In this document: positions 1 to 7,345 of the stretch, in pieces
Numbering within the stretch: position 1 is the stretch's first letter
Layout of the letters: each line of letters begins with the position of its first letter
Assembly (NCBI GenBank): GCA_934216625.1
Contig: CAKQCC010000021.1
Coordinates: forward strand, 1 to 10,202
Length of the DNA: 10,202 nt
Reading direction: 5' to 3'
Origin: an uncultured Lactobacillaceae bacterium
Lineage (GTDB): Bacteria > Bacillota > Bacilli > Lactobacillales > Lactobacillaceae
Notes under the pieces: generated by a model
The model's input: only the letters and a program-made list of their open reading frames with translations
Told to the model about the DNA's origin: nothing
Database searches by the model: none
Program-made: the position numbers and the translations under genes

Positions 1-681
1 GAACGGGACCGTCCGTTTCGGACTGCTGGTTCGAATCGTCATCGTGGTGGCTTCTTCAAAGCCGGCAAAACAAATTACAACGTAGATAATTCCTTGACCA
101 ATCTTAGGTAAATTTCTAGCCGAAAATTCAAATGGTTTTAAACTCAAGCCTTGCGCGCCGTGATGAAACATTACGGCTCCACAGATCACGGCTAAAATCA
201 GGATCGCAATAATTTCAATTGCCAACGAAATTTCACTGGCGCTTCTGATACCCAATAAGCTAATGGCGTACATTAAAATTAATAAGCCGAACGCAATCAG
301 CGGTTCTGCCAAATGAACTCCAAAGCGACTTAGAAAGACTTCAATAAATTGGGTTGACATTCCGATGGCACCGGCGCCACCGACGACGTAAACTAACGTC
401 AATAACCAGCCGGTAATAAATCCGGTCCCTTCGCCCATGGCCAGCCGATTATATGAATAAACGGAACCGACGCCGGAAGTCTGGTTAGCCATGATCGCGA
501 AGCAAAAACCAATCAGCAGAATCGCGATTCCACCAAAAATAAACGACAGCGGCATGTGAATCCCGGCAAATTTAGCAACGGCGGTGGTATTGTACCCCAT
601 TGCACAGGTTGGTGCGATGGCAGTAAACGAAATCGCTAACGCACCCAGTAAAGTTAACTTTTTAGTTCTCGAATTATGCAC
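1..681 (-). CDS. APC-superfamily amino-acid permease, N-terminal part (cut by window edge)
   Basis: Predicted cytoplasmic-membrane amino-acid transporter. The frame is open for 227 codons from a GTG at 681 to the left edge, so the C-terminal half is missing (family members are usually about 430-500 aa). GTG is chosen because GGAAGG (690-695) lies 8 nt upstream and the protein then begins MHNSRTKKL, just before the first membrane helix. Visible hydrophobic segments are at about residues 9-30, 44-65, 88-108, 126-146, 151-171 and 195-212. The first has the broken-helix pattern of the APC family (ISFTAIAPTCAMG). ANQTSGVGSVYSYN follows TM2, and CFAGFEEATTM resembles the APC TM6 region. The T-box leader upstream means expression depends on an uncharged tRNA, so an amino-acid substrate is likely; the residue is not certain (Trp favoured, see the leader). 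Family is clear, substrate is inference. Confidence 0.9.
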   Translation of the reverse strand, partial: MHNSRTKKLTLLGALAISFTAIAPTCAMGYNTTAVAKFAGIHMPLSFIFGGIAILLIGFCFAIMANQTSGVGSVYSYNRLAMGEGTGFITGWLLTLVYVVGGAGAIGMSTQFIEVFLSRFGVHLAEPLIAFGLLILMYAISLLGIRSASEISLAIEIIAILILAVICGAVMFHHGAQGLSLKPFEFSARNLPKIGQGIIYVVICFAGFEEATTMTIRTSSPKRTVPF

Positions 682-714
682 CGTAATTACCTTCCTAATC
701 CATTAAATTTGTAA

Positions 715-774
715 ACAAAAAATCCGTCCATAGCAAGCACGACTGACATGTACATGCTTAACTAAGGACGGATT
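715..774 (-). terminator. T-box-controlled intrinsic terminator
   Basis: A 9-bp outer stem AATCCGTCC (774-766) / GGACGGATT (729-721) is extended inside by TAG/CTA and AAGCA/TGCTT pairs and followed by a T run (722-717). It lies between the T-box and the permease start, so it is the regulated terminator of the leader. Confidence 0.92.
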
Positions 775-1106
775 CTTTTCCGCGGTGCCACCTTATTTCA
801 ATGGATCTATGTACCGCATTCTTTAATCGATTAGTTTCGGTAATTAAATCACGATCGACTTGAATTCTGATACATAAACTAACCATCACGCTTTACGAAA
901 TGCATTTTCACATTTCCGGCAACTGACGTGTGTCGCAACGTTTGACCTTAATCACATGATCAACCTGCTTTTGGGTCAACCCTCCGTGGTCCATCGAACT
1001 ACCTGCTTACGGTCACCTTCACATCTACCGTGACTCGCTTGACGCGCTCGATAATCCTAACTACCACATTATCGGTTTGCTACGGACGAATTAATTTACT
1101 TAACAA
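715..1106 (-). promoter_or_regulatory. T-box riboswitch leader of the amino-acid permease
   Basis: The T-box core AAGGTGGCACCGCG is at 794-781. AAGG (794-791) and AC (786-785) can pair with GTCCTT (769-764), leaving the UGGC bulge (790-787) that contacts the tRNA acceptor end. GTCC is also in the 5' arm of the terminator, so antiterminator and terminator exclude each other, as T-box attenuation requires. UGGC predicts a tRNA with discriminator G (for example Trp, Asp, Asn, Glu). Stem I appears to use GTGG (1067-1064) with CCAC (989-986) and ATCGA (1052-1048) with TCGAT (997-993), capped by a distal ACGGT/ACCGT helix carrying AGATG and GTAAG. The likely specifier is TGG (993-991) in the context CGA-TGG-ACC, giving Trp; GAC (991-989, Asp) is the main alternative. 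T-box identity is strong; the specifier is a hand-folded inference. Confidence 0.92.
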
Positions 1107-1112
1107 CTATTA

Positions 1113-1140
1113 ATAATAATCATTTAATCTAAAAAGTCAA
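1113..1140 (-). promoter_or_regulatory. Promoter of the T-box/permease transcript
   Basis: TTGACT (1140-1135) as -35 and TATTAT (1118-1113) as -10, 16 nt apart, read towards the T-box leader. Transcription would start near 1106. It is divergent from the promoter of the secreted-protein gene, only about 15 bp away. Confidence 0.7.
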
Positions 1141-1153
1141 GTTGAATTATCCC

Positions 1154-1190
1154 TTGACATCTCGTTAATTTGTGCTATATATAATTAACG
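1154..1190 (+). promoter_or_regulatory. Promoter with 8-bp inverted repeat upstream of the secreted-protein gene
   Basis: A consensus TTGACA -35 (1154-1159) is followed by an AT-rich -10 region TATATATAAT (1176-1185); the hexamer with the best spacing is TATATA at 1178 (18 nt) or 1176 (16 nt). A perfect inverted repeat CGTTAATT (1163-1170) / AATTAACG (1183-1190), separated by 12 nt, frames the -10. That is where an operator would sit, but the binding protein is unknown. Confidence 0.7.
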
Positions 1191-1214
1191 AAAGTTATTA
1201 AAGGGGTGTTAATC

Positions 1215-1856
1215 ATGAAATTATCATCAATCAAACGTTCATTATATGTTTGCGCCGCAATTTTAGCATTCGGTGGCTTAGCTGCGCCGGCTGTTAACGC
1301 TGATTCAACTAACGCTAGTCAAAAGCCAGCCACCACTGCTCAGCAAAATTATAATCGTGGTAAAGCAAGTGATGTTTACTACGAAAATGATAACGGCCAA
1401 GTCAATTCCGGTGCCAGTGACGAAGATTTTAACGGTAATCAGGTCGACGGAATCGGCGTTAAGAATGGTCAATACTACACTTATCCAAAGGGTAATCAAT
1501 TAACCCCGGCCGAAAAAAGCCAATTAAACAGTCAGATTAGTAATTTGGATGATTTCCAGCCAAATTTTGACGACTTTAGTGATGATTTTGATAATACGTT
1601 AAGTAATTTTGACAACGATTTCGATGATGATTTTCAGGTTCCCGATGAACAAAATAATAGTTCCAACCAAAGCAACCAAAATTCCACTGCTCAAAACCAG
1701 GATTCAAATTCTGACCAAACCGACGAGTTACCCGCTCCCGTTAGTTTTGATGATTTTGAAAACAACCTCAACAACGAATTAAATGGTTTCGATAACAGTA
1801 TCCAGCAAATCTTCAACAGCTTTGACGATTCCATTAACCAATTGTTTAACGATTAA
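1215..1856 (+). CDS. Secreted acidic Asp/Asn/Phe-rich protein of unknown function
   Basis: I do not recognise a family. ATG 1215 is preferred over the upstream in-frame GTG at 1206, because that GTG overlaps the Shine-Dalgarno AAAGGGG (1200-1206), which lies 8 nt before the ATG. The product is 213 aa. Residues 1-29 form a signal peptide: basic KLSSIKR start, hydrophobic core, AxA-like site VNA before D30. There is no lipobox, no LPXTG anchor and no Cys in the mature part, so release or non-covalent wall attachment is expected. After a polar Ser/Asn/Gln/Tyr region come two highly acidic segments (about 111-140 and 178-211). In these, Phe/Leu/Ile recur every 3-4 residues (pattern 3-4-4), which suggests long amphipathic helices. 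They are split by an Asn/Gln/Ser-rich linker (about 141-177). The gene is monocistronic, with its own promoter and terminator. Confidence 0.75.
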   Translation: MKLSSIKRSLYVCAAILAFGGLAAPAVNADSTNASQKPATTAQQNYNRGKASDVYYENDNGQVNSGASDEDFNGNQVDGIGVKNGQYYTYPKGNQLTPAEKSQLNSQISNLDDFQPNFDDFSDDFDNTLSNFDNDFDDDFQVPDEQNNSSNQSNQNSTAQNQDSNSDQTDELPAPVSFDDFENNLNNELNGFDNSIQQIFNSFDDSINQLFND

Positions 1857-1875
1857 ATTTTTAAGTTAAGCATTA

Positions 1876-1910
1876 AAAAGCCTCGTTAATCATCAATTAA
1901 CGAGGCTTTT
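1876..1910. terminator. Bidirectional intrinsic terminator
   Basis: A 15-bp perfect stem (1876-1890 with 1896-1910) and a 5-nt loop CATCA. The stem ends are A and T tracts, so both strands end in a T run. It lies between two convergent genes and serves the secreted-protein gene (plus) and the racemase-ended operon (minus). Confidence 0.93.
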
Positions 1911-1923
1911 ATTTTTACTTTAA

Positions 1924-2634
1924 TTAACGTTTTTGCAGTCGTTCGGCCAGTTGAATCGAACGGTCCACCAAAACCGACTGAGCGTCAATCACCGAATAGC
2001 CGTGACTACCGCAGCGCTCTTGAGCTAGCGAAAGCTCAGTACAACCCAAAATCACTACGTCACAACGCTGCTGATTAACCATTTCAGACAAAATCCGGTG
2101 ATATAATTTAGGATTAGCGTTGTTTTCGGCCTTAATATCATTGTAAATCAACCGCATCGTTTCGGCTTCAATTTTCGCAGTTGGTCGAATTAATTGATAA
2201 CCATGATTTTTAATTTCCCGATCGTAAATGTGGTCCGCAATCGTACCACGGGTGGCAATTAAACCCACTCGTTCAGCATTCGGAACCTGATGAGCAATTT
2301 CCGCCACCGCTTCTTTTGGCATGTGAAGCACCGGTGCGTTAGCCGCTTTGGCAATTTGACCGTAAAAATAATGGGCCGTGTTACAAGGCAACGCGTAAAA
2401 TTCCGGATGAAATTGATTTTGCTGGTGAACGTCTTCCAGTAAATCCGGAAGCGGACTCGGCCGTTTGTGATCCAAGATGTAATTAGTGCGGTCCGGAATC
2501 GTGGCGTGATTCAGCAAAACGTAATTCAAATATTCTTGATCCGAATGCGCTGGCGTTCGGAGGTTCAACAGATGAAGATAGCTTTCGGTAGCTTCAGTAC
2601 CCATTCCACCAATGATCGTAAAGAAATTTTTCAT
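1924..2634 (-). CDS. racD: Aspartate racemase (Asp/Glu racemase family)
   Basis: Cofactor-independent interconversion of L- and D-aspartate in the cytoplasm, supplying D-Asp for the peptidoglycan side chain. At 236 aa it has normal family length. It starts with the family motif IIGGMGTEAT (residues 7-16). It carries the two catalytic cysteines in their usual contexts: LPCNTAH (C84) and ILGCTELSL (C198). It is the last gene of the minus-strand operon. Its ATG lies 3 nt after the stop of the ATP-grasp gene, and its Shine-Dalgarno AAGGA lies in the end of that gene. Next to a D-aspartate-ligase-like protein, aspartate is the most likely substrate. Glutamate racemase (MurI) is less likely, since MurI differs in sequence and is usually encoded elsewhere. 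The family is certain; the substrate rests on similarity and context. Confidence 0.92.
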   Translation of the reverse strand: MKNFFTIIGGMGTEATESYLHLLNLRTPAHSDQEYLNYVLLNHATIPDRTNYILDHKRPSPLPDLLEDVHQQNQFHPEFYALPCNTAHYFYGQIAKAANAPVLHMPKEAVAEIAHQVPNAERVGLIATRGTIADHIYDREIKNHGYQLIRPTAKIEAETMRLIYNDIKAENNANPKLYHRILSEMVNQQRCDVVILGCTELSLAQERCGSHGYSVIDAQSVLVDRSIQLAERLQKR

Positions 2635-2637
2635 GAT

Positions 2638-3885
2638 TTATTCCTTGGTCAAAGCAAAATATTTGGCAAAGTTCTTGGTATAATTATGGTCAATCCACTT
2701 TAACAGCAACCAACGTCTGAAATTCCGGTCCTTTCGATACCAGAACGTTCGACCATAGCGACCCTGCTGGATTAACTTCAGCGCCGTTTGTTTGTCTTTC
2801 GAATTTCGAGCGTAACGTTTAAAGACGTTAACGCCTACCCCTAGCCACAATCGATATTGTTTTGGATTTTGGTTGGCATAAACACACGGCTGATTTTTCA
2901 AACTATCAAAGGCGTAATCTTGAACGGCCCAGTCAGCTAAATTATATCCGTTTAGCGAAACAAAGAAGCTGCTGCGGCCCTGCCGCAAATTAATTTCGAA
3001 TAATTTGTAGGAACCATCCCGGTGATCGTATTTAATATCAAAATTAGCGTAACCCACGAATTTGATGGCTTCCAGAAATTTTTTAATGGTATCGTAAATT
3101 TTTTGGTTATAAAACGGCAGAATTGCAACGTAATTGCCGATTGAAGACGGCGAGCAGTCTTCCAGAAGTGGGTGTCCCAAGCACATCATCCGGACCTTGT
3201 GATGACGATCCACGTAGGCGTTCAAAACCCGCATATTACTGTCGTCACCCGGGATAAAGTCCTGTAAAATCAGATCTGATTGATAACCATTGTCATAAAT
3301 TTCACTAACGATGTACTTAAATTCATGTTGGCTTTTGATCGTAAAGGTCTTTCGTCGACCCTTAAAGTGAATACTTAGCCACTCAACACTGTTCGCTGGT
3401 TTAAGTTCAACCGGATAACCAAACGGTTGTTCGATCGGTTCGTGGCTTTCGTACATCTTACGGGTAATGATCCGCGTCTTCGGATACGGTAAATGATACT
3501 TATCACAAACGTGATAGAAATTTTCTTTATCGTTCAATTGCTTGATTTCGTGATAATTAACGTACGGACAATCAAAAACGTCGCTTAATTCGGCCTTGTG
3601 TTTTGAAATTAATTCGGCGTAACCGTCACTGCAGCCAATTAAGATCACCGGCTCTGGATGTTTCGCGTACTTCTTTTTCAATTTTCGCATCGTTCGAATC
3701 CACACCGGATCTTTAGCAAATCCCGGAATCAACTTCAACTTTACAATCTTAGTGAATCGAGTTGGCGCAAATTGCGTTTGGGCGTAAGCTTGAATCGGCC
3801 GTCCGTACTTTTCGTACAGCGAACGAGCCATCCCGTAAACGTTAAAATCACTGCCCAGCAGAATGACGGTAAATTTTCTTTTCAT
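2638..3885 (-). CDS. ATP-grasp ligase, probable D-aspartate ligase for the peptidoglycan cross-bridge
   Basis: Probably attaches D-Asp, activated as beta-aspartyl phosphate, to the epsilon-amino group of L-Lys in UDP-MurNAc-pentapeptide, as Aslfm of Enterococcus faecium does. The product is 415 aa, close to that family. The N-terminal domain starts KFTVILLGSDFNVYGMARSL. The ATP-grasp core shows VELKPANS (159-166, ATP-binding K162), LQDFIPGDDSNMRVL (207-221) and the C-terminal metal-binding signature NFDIKYD...LFEINLRQGRSS (281-306; D283, E297, N299, R301). The C-terminal 60 residues are very basic and aromatic, perhaps for membrane or precursor contact (inference). ATG 3885 is preceded by AAGGGA in the end of murE, with a 2-nt intergenic gap, so translation is probably coupled. 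The racemase downstream would make its substrate. Other carboxylate-amine ligases are possible, but the neighbours argue for D-Asp. Confidence 0.88.
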   Translation of the reverse strand: MKRKFTVILLGSDFNVYGMARSLYEKYGRPIQAYAQTQFAPTRFTKIVKLKLIPGFAKDPVWIRTMRKLKKKYAKHPEPVILIGCSDGYAELISKHKAELSDVFDCPYVNYHEIKQLNDKENFYHVCDKYHLPYPKTRIITRKMYESHEPIEQPFGYPVELKPANSVEWLSIHFKGRRKTFTIKSQHEFKYIVSEIYDNGYQSDLILQDFIPGDDSNMRVLNAYVDRHHKVRMMCLGHPLLEDCSPSSIGNYVAILPFYNQKIYDTIKKFLEAIKFVGYANFDIKYDHRDGSYKLFEINLRQGRSSFFVSLNGYNLADWAVQDYAFDSLKNQPCVYANQNPKQYRLWLGVGVNVFKRYARNSKDKQTALKLIQQGRYGRTFWYRKDRNFRRWLLLKWIDHNYTKNFAKYFALTKE

Positions 3886-3887
3886 AA

Positions 3888-5420
3888 TTATCCCTTCAAA
3901 ATTTTTTTCACGATTTTTGAATCCGTTGCGTAAGGAACGTTACGGCCCTTAATTTTCTGGTAAGGATCACGGCCCTTTCCGGCAATGATCACCATGTCAT
4001 GAGGGCGACCCATTGTGATTGCTTCTTTGATTGCTTTGGGACGATCCATTTCGAAACTAATTTGACACTTCTGATGATCAACGTGAGCATCAATTTCCTT
4101 CGCAATCTTCATCGGGTTTTCGAAACCGGGATCATCAGTCGTCAAGATTGCGGCGTTGGCGTTCTCACTTAACGCTTTCCCAAATCCAGAGCGCCGGTTA
4201 ACCCCTTTGTCACCAGTACTGCCGAGAACACAAATGATCTGGCCGGTTGGGTTTTCTCTCCGTAAAAAGCTGAGTAACGCGTGCATGCTGCCGTAATCAT
4301 GCGCGTAATCCACGTAAACGGTCCCGTGATGTTGACTGTAATAGCGTTCCATTCGACCGGGAACGGTGACCCGCTTCAGGCCGTGGTAAACATCATCCGG
4401 GGTTGCACCGTTCATTCCGGCCGCAATTGCGGCTGCAGTCGCGTTTGATTCGTTATAATCACCCGGCATCGCTAGCTGATAAGTTCCGTGAATTCCCAAT
4501 TTCTCGGCTTTTTGGGTTTGATCATTAATCACGATTTGATTTGCTGACATAGTGTCTTTCAAACTTTTGAAGGTAAAATCAACCGGAACGGGAATCTGGG
4601 GACGGCTACCGGCCCGAGCAAACAAATAAATATTTTCCGGGTCAGTTGTAGCTTTTGCGGCATAGTAAATATCTTTTAAATGATCGGTTTCCGCATTGAT
4701 CACGCAAACCCGTGAATTAACCAGTAATTGTTCTTTACAGTGCATGTAATTTGCAAAATTCGGGTGTTCGTTTGGCCCGATGTGATCAGGAGTGATGTTT
4801 AAGAAGAAACCGACGTCATAGTGCAAACCGTAAACCCGGTTTCGTAAATAGGATTGCGAAGACACTTCCATTACGAAAGTTCGCATCCCGTTTTGTTTAG
4901 CCCGGTACATATTTTTAAACGTATCGAGCGATTCGGGAGTGGTCAGCTGCGACTTATATTTTTCACCATTCCCTAGAAAAGTCTCGATCGTACCAGACAT
5001 CGCGGTTCGCTGGTGAGTGGTGTACTGCAGAATGCTCCGGGTGAAATACGCCGAAGTGGTTTTCCCTTTAGTCCCGGTGTAAGCGATCACGAACAAGTCG
5101 TCCTGCGGGTAATCATAGTAAGCAGCCCCCAGCAGCGCCATTGCTTTCTGAACGTCACTGACGATGATTCCGGTTAAGCCAGCGCCTTCTGAATAGGCGT
5201 GCTGACTAACGTAACCGGTCGCGCCGTTTTGTTTAGCACTGGTTAAATATTTGGGTTTAAAATTTCCTTTACAAAAAAACAGGCTCCCGGACTGAGCCGT
5301 CCTTGAATCATAAGTCACTGAAGTAAAATTAGTCACGTGATTAACGTGAATGGCTTTCAAAAGCTGATGTTCACGCAAAATGGTTTTAATTTCATCAATC
5401 CCTAGTGAAAGCGTCATCAT
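3888..5420 (-). CDS. murE: MurE: UDP-MurNAc-tripeptide synthetase, probably L-lysine-adding
   Basis: Cytoplasmic Mur ligase that adds the third stem-peptide residue to UDP-MurNAc-L-Ala-D-Glu using ATP. The 510 aa show all three Mur domains. The N-terminal uridine-binding part has VTYDSRTAQSGSLFFC (35-50). The central ATPase has the P-loop TGTKGKTT (115-122), TTPES (160-164), ITPDHIG (209-215) and HCKEQLL (227-233, candidate carbamylated K229). The C-terminal part has NATAAAIA (326-333), PGRME (354-358), DYAHDYGSM (371-379) and LGSTGDKGVNRR (399-410). The DNPR signature of diaminopimelate-adding MurE is replaced by DDPG (429-432), which fits L-Lys-type enzymes. Two ATGs in a row (5420 and 5417) follow AAAGGA, at 5 and 8 nt; either could be used. 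It sits between the amidotransferase and the cross-bridge ligase in one operon. Confidence 0.92.
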   Translation of the reverse strand: MMTLSLGIDEIKTILREHQLLKAIHVNHVTNFTSVTYDSRTAQSGSLFFCKGNFKPKYLTSAKQNGATGYVSQHAYSEGAGLTGIIVSDVQKAMALLGAAYYDYPQDDLFVIAYTGTKGKTTSAYFTRSILQYTTHQRTAMSGTIETFLGNGEKYKSQLTTPESLDTFKNMYRAKQNGMRTFVMEVSSQSYLRNRVYGLHYDVGFFLNITPDHIGPNEHPNFANYMHCKEQLLVNSRVCVINAETDHLKDIYYAAKATTDPENIYLFARAGSRPQIPVPVDFTFKSLKDTMSANQIVINDQTQKAEKLGIHGTYQLAMPGDYNESNATAAAIAAGMNGATPDDVYHGLKRVTVPGRMERYYSQHHGTVYVDYAHDYGSMHALLSFLRRENPTGQIICVLGSTGDKGVNRRSGFGKALSENANAAILTTDDPGFENPMKIAKEIDAHVDHQKCQISFEMDRPKAIKEAITMGRPHDMVIIAGKGRDPYQKIKGRNVPYATDSKIVKKILKG

Positions 5421-5440
5421 TCGATTCCTTTCCCGTTAAA

Positions 5441-7330
5441 TCAACGATCATTCTTGGTCAAGTGAACCTTTTTGATGGTGTCTGCCTTAGTATTTTCTGG
5501 GAAGTAAATTTCGTACCACAAAATGAAGGTGTAAATCGTAAAGATTTTTTGCATATTGGACTTGCCTTCATCGTGTTGGTGCAAAATATACATCAGATAA
5601 TCAGTGTTGAAGAATTTATGGGCCACGTCAGAATTAAAAGCCCGCACCAATAATTTATGGTACTTAGGTTCTTTCATCCAGGTCGCGATTGGGGACGGGA
5701 AGCCCATCTTATATTTGTCGGCAACTTTATTTGGCAACGATGCTTCGGCCGCCTTTCGTAAGGCGACTTTAGTGGTGGTGCCCTGAATTCGGACTTTAGT
5801 TGGCATCTTCATCGCAAAATTAGCGACTTCTTTATCCACTAACGGGGTGCGAACTTCCAGAGAATTGCACATGCTCATCCGGTCGGCCTTGTGCAAAATG
5901 TCAAACGGTAACCAGGTCTTAATGTCAAAATATTGTTCCTGAGTAATCGGATCATTATCTTTGACTTGATCAAAAATGTATTTGGAATACTTACCAGAAT
6001 CAACATTTAGGTTCTTATTCTTCAGTAATTTTTGCCATTCGTTATAATTAAAGACGTAGTTCACACGGTAATAGCTTTCCCAGAGTGGCTGACCGCCACG
6101 AACCAGGAACCGGCGACCGTGAAAACGCGGTAATTTACCGGCAATTTTGCCTAAGGCGACCCGAAGCCACTTCGGCACCCACTTATTGTATTTTTCGAAC
6201 GGGATCGCGTCTAAGTAGGTATTATAGCCACCGAAGAATTCATCAGAACCTTCTCCGGATAAGGCGACTTTAACGCTCTGGCGAGTTCGCTTCGACAAAT
6301 AATATAATTGAATGGCGCTCGGGTTCGATAGCGGTTCATCCATGTAATACATCATGGTCGGTAAGAAACGGAAATAATCGTCGGCGTTCATCGTGATCGG
6401 CGTGTTCTTCTGGTGAATCTGCTTAGCAAACGCGGTTGACCACTTTAATTCGCTGTATTTCGAATGGTGAAAGCCAAGTGAGAACGAATGAACCGGTTTT
6501 AGTTTGACCGCTTCGTTTAGGATGTAACTGGAATCCACCCCGCTGGACAGGAAACTACCGACTTCAACGTCACTAACCATGTGCATCTTAACGGAATTCG
6601 AAATGATTTTGCGTAAACTTTTGGCGGCCTGATCAATCGTCATGTCGTTATCAATGTGATTGTAATTATAGTGGTAATAATAATGTAATTCGGTCTTGCC
6701 ACCAATGTGATGAATAAAGTACTGGCTTGGCATTACTTTATAGACGTGTTTGAACATGGTTTCCCGTGACGGAATAAACTCAAAACTCAGGTGAATGGGC
6801 AGAAGCTTCGTGTTCAATTCCTTTTTAAAATGGGGGTGCTCCAAAAACGCCTTAATTTCAGAACCCCACAAGAAAGTCTGACCGTCATCATAATAATATA
6901 GTGGTTTGATGCCAAAATGATCGCGAGCACCAAAGATCTGGTGTTTCTTGCTGTCATAAATTACGAAGGCGAACATCCCACGCAATTTCTTCAGGACATC
7001 AGCGCCCCAGGCTTCGTAGCCACGAATAATGACTTCACTATCCACGTCGGTTTCAAAATGATAGCCCTTCTGCTGCAATTCTTTTCGAATTGCCTTATAA
7101 TTATAGATTTCGCCGTTAAACGTCAAGACTTTGGCCCGGTCTTGACTAAATAACGGTTGGGCCCCGTGAGCTAAATCAATAATCGATAAGCGTCTGAAGC
7201 CCATCGAAATCGTACCGTCATTAAAATAGGCCTCATCATCGGGACCCCGATGTTTAATTCGGTTAGCCATGTGCTCGATTGTGCCCTTCGGAACATCTTT
7301 CTGATTCACGTACCCGACAAATCCACACAT
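5441..7330 (-). CDS. asnB: Glutamine-hydrolysing asparagine synthetase-like amidotransferase (AsnB/AsnH type)
   Basis: ATP- and glutamine-dependent amidation of an aspartyl carboxylate. The 629 aa contain an N-terminal class II glutaminase domain with nucleophile C2 (MCGFVGYV), KHRGPDD (26-32) and FNGEIYNY (71-78). A synthetase domain follows, with PP-loop LSSGVDSS (261-268), LSGEGSDEFFGGY (357-369) and LEVRTPLVD (491-499). All key residues are present. Family members act either on free Asp or, in lactic acid bacteria (AsnH of Lactococcus lactis), on the D-Asp of the peptidoglycan branch. The operon context (murE, D-Asp ligase, racemase) favours the second role; sequence alone does not decide it. 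The ATG at 7330 follows GAGGAG (7347-7342) with an 11-nt spacer. It is first in the operon; the murE start lies 20 nt after its stop. Confidence 0.9.
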   Translation of the reverse strand: MCGFVGYVNQKDVPKGTIEHMANRIKHRGPDDEAYFNDGTISMGFRRLSIIDLAHGAQPLFSQDRAKVLTFNGEIYNYKAIRKELQQKGYHFETDVDSEVIIRGYEAWGADVLKKLRGMFAFVIYDSKKHQIFGARDHFGIKPLYYYDDGQTFLWGSEIKAFLEHPHFKKELNTKLLPIHLSFEFIPSRETMFKHVYKVMPSQYFIHHIGGKTELHYYYHYNYNHIDNDMTIDQAAKSLRKIISNSVKMHMVSDVEVGSFLSSGVDSSYILNEAVKLKPVHSFSLGFHHSKYSELKWSTAFAKQIHQKNTPITMNADDYFRFLPTMMYYMDEPLSNPSAIQLYYLSKRTRQSVKVALSGEGSDEFFGGYNTYLDAIPFEKYNKWVPKWLRVALGKIAGKLPRFHGRRFLVRGGQPLWESYYRVNYVFNYNEWQKLLKNKNLNVDSGKYSKYIFDQVKDNDPITQEQYFDIKTWLPFDILHKADRMSMCNSLEVRTPLVDKEVANFAMKMPTKVRIQGTTTKVALRKAAEASLPNKVADKYKMGFPSPIATWMKEPKYHKLLVRAFNSDVAHKFFNTDYLMYILHQHDEGKSNMQKIFTIYTFILWYEIYFPENTKADTIKKVHLTKNDR

Positions 7331-7345
7331 TTTTTACTAATCTCC

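Noticed and set aside
834..960. A second stem I-like segment (AAATG...CGTAAAG hairpin) suggesting tandem T-boxes
   Set aside because: Only one T-box core and one terminator are present. The segment is better read as stem II/III of the same leader.
1305..1499. Minus-strand ORF of 64 codons inside the secreted-protein gene
   Set aside because: No ribosome binding site and no recognisable protein. The plus-strand gene has a promoter, Shine-Dalgarno, signal peptide and terminator.
1539..1856. Calcium-binding (RTX or EF-hand) reading of the Asp-rich secreted protein
   Set aside because: The Asp residues follow a Phe-spaced helical pattern. There are no GGxGxD nonapeptides or DxDxDG loops.
3888..5420. 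Cyanophycin-synthetase or MurT-like identity for the Mur ligase
   Set aside because: There is no fused ATP-grasp domain and no MurT-type cysteine zinc ribbon. Full MurE motifs and N-terminal domain are present.
5405..7153. Several plus-strand ORFs of 60-82 codons opposite asnB and the murE start
   Set aside because: They are antisense to well-conserved coding sequence, lack ribosome binding sites and resemble no protein.
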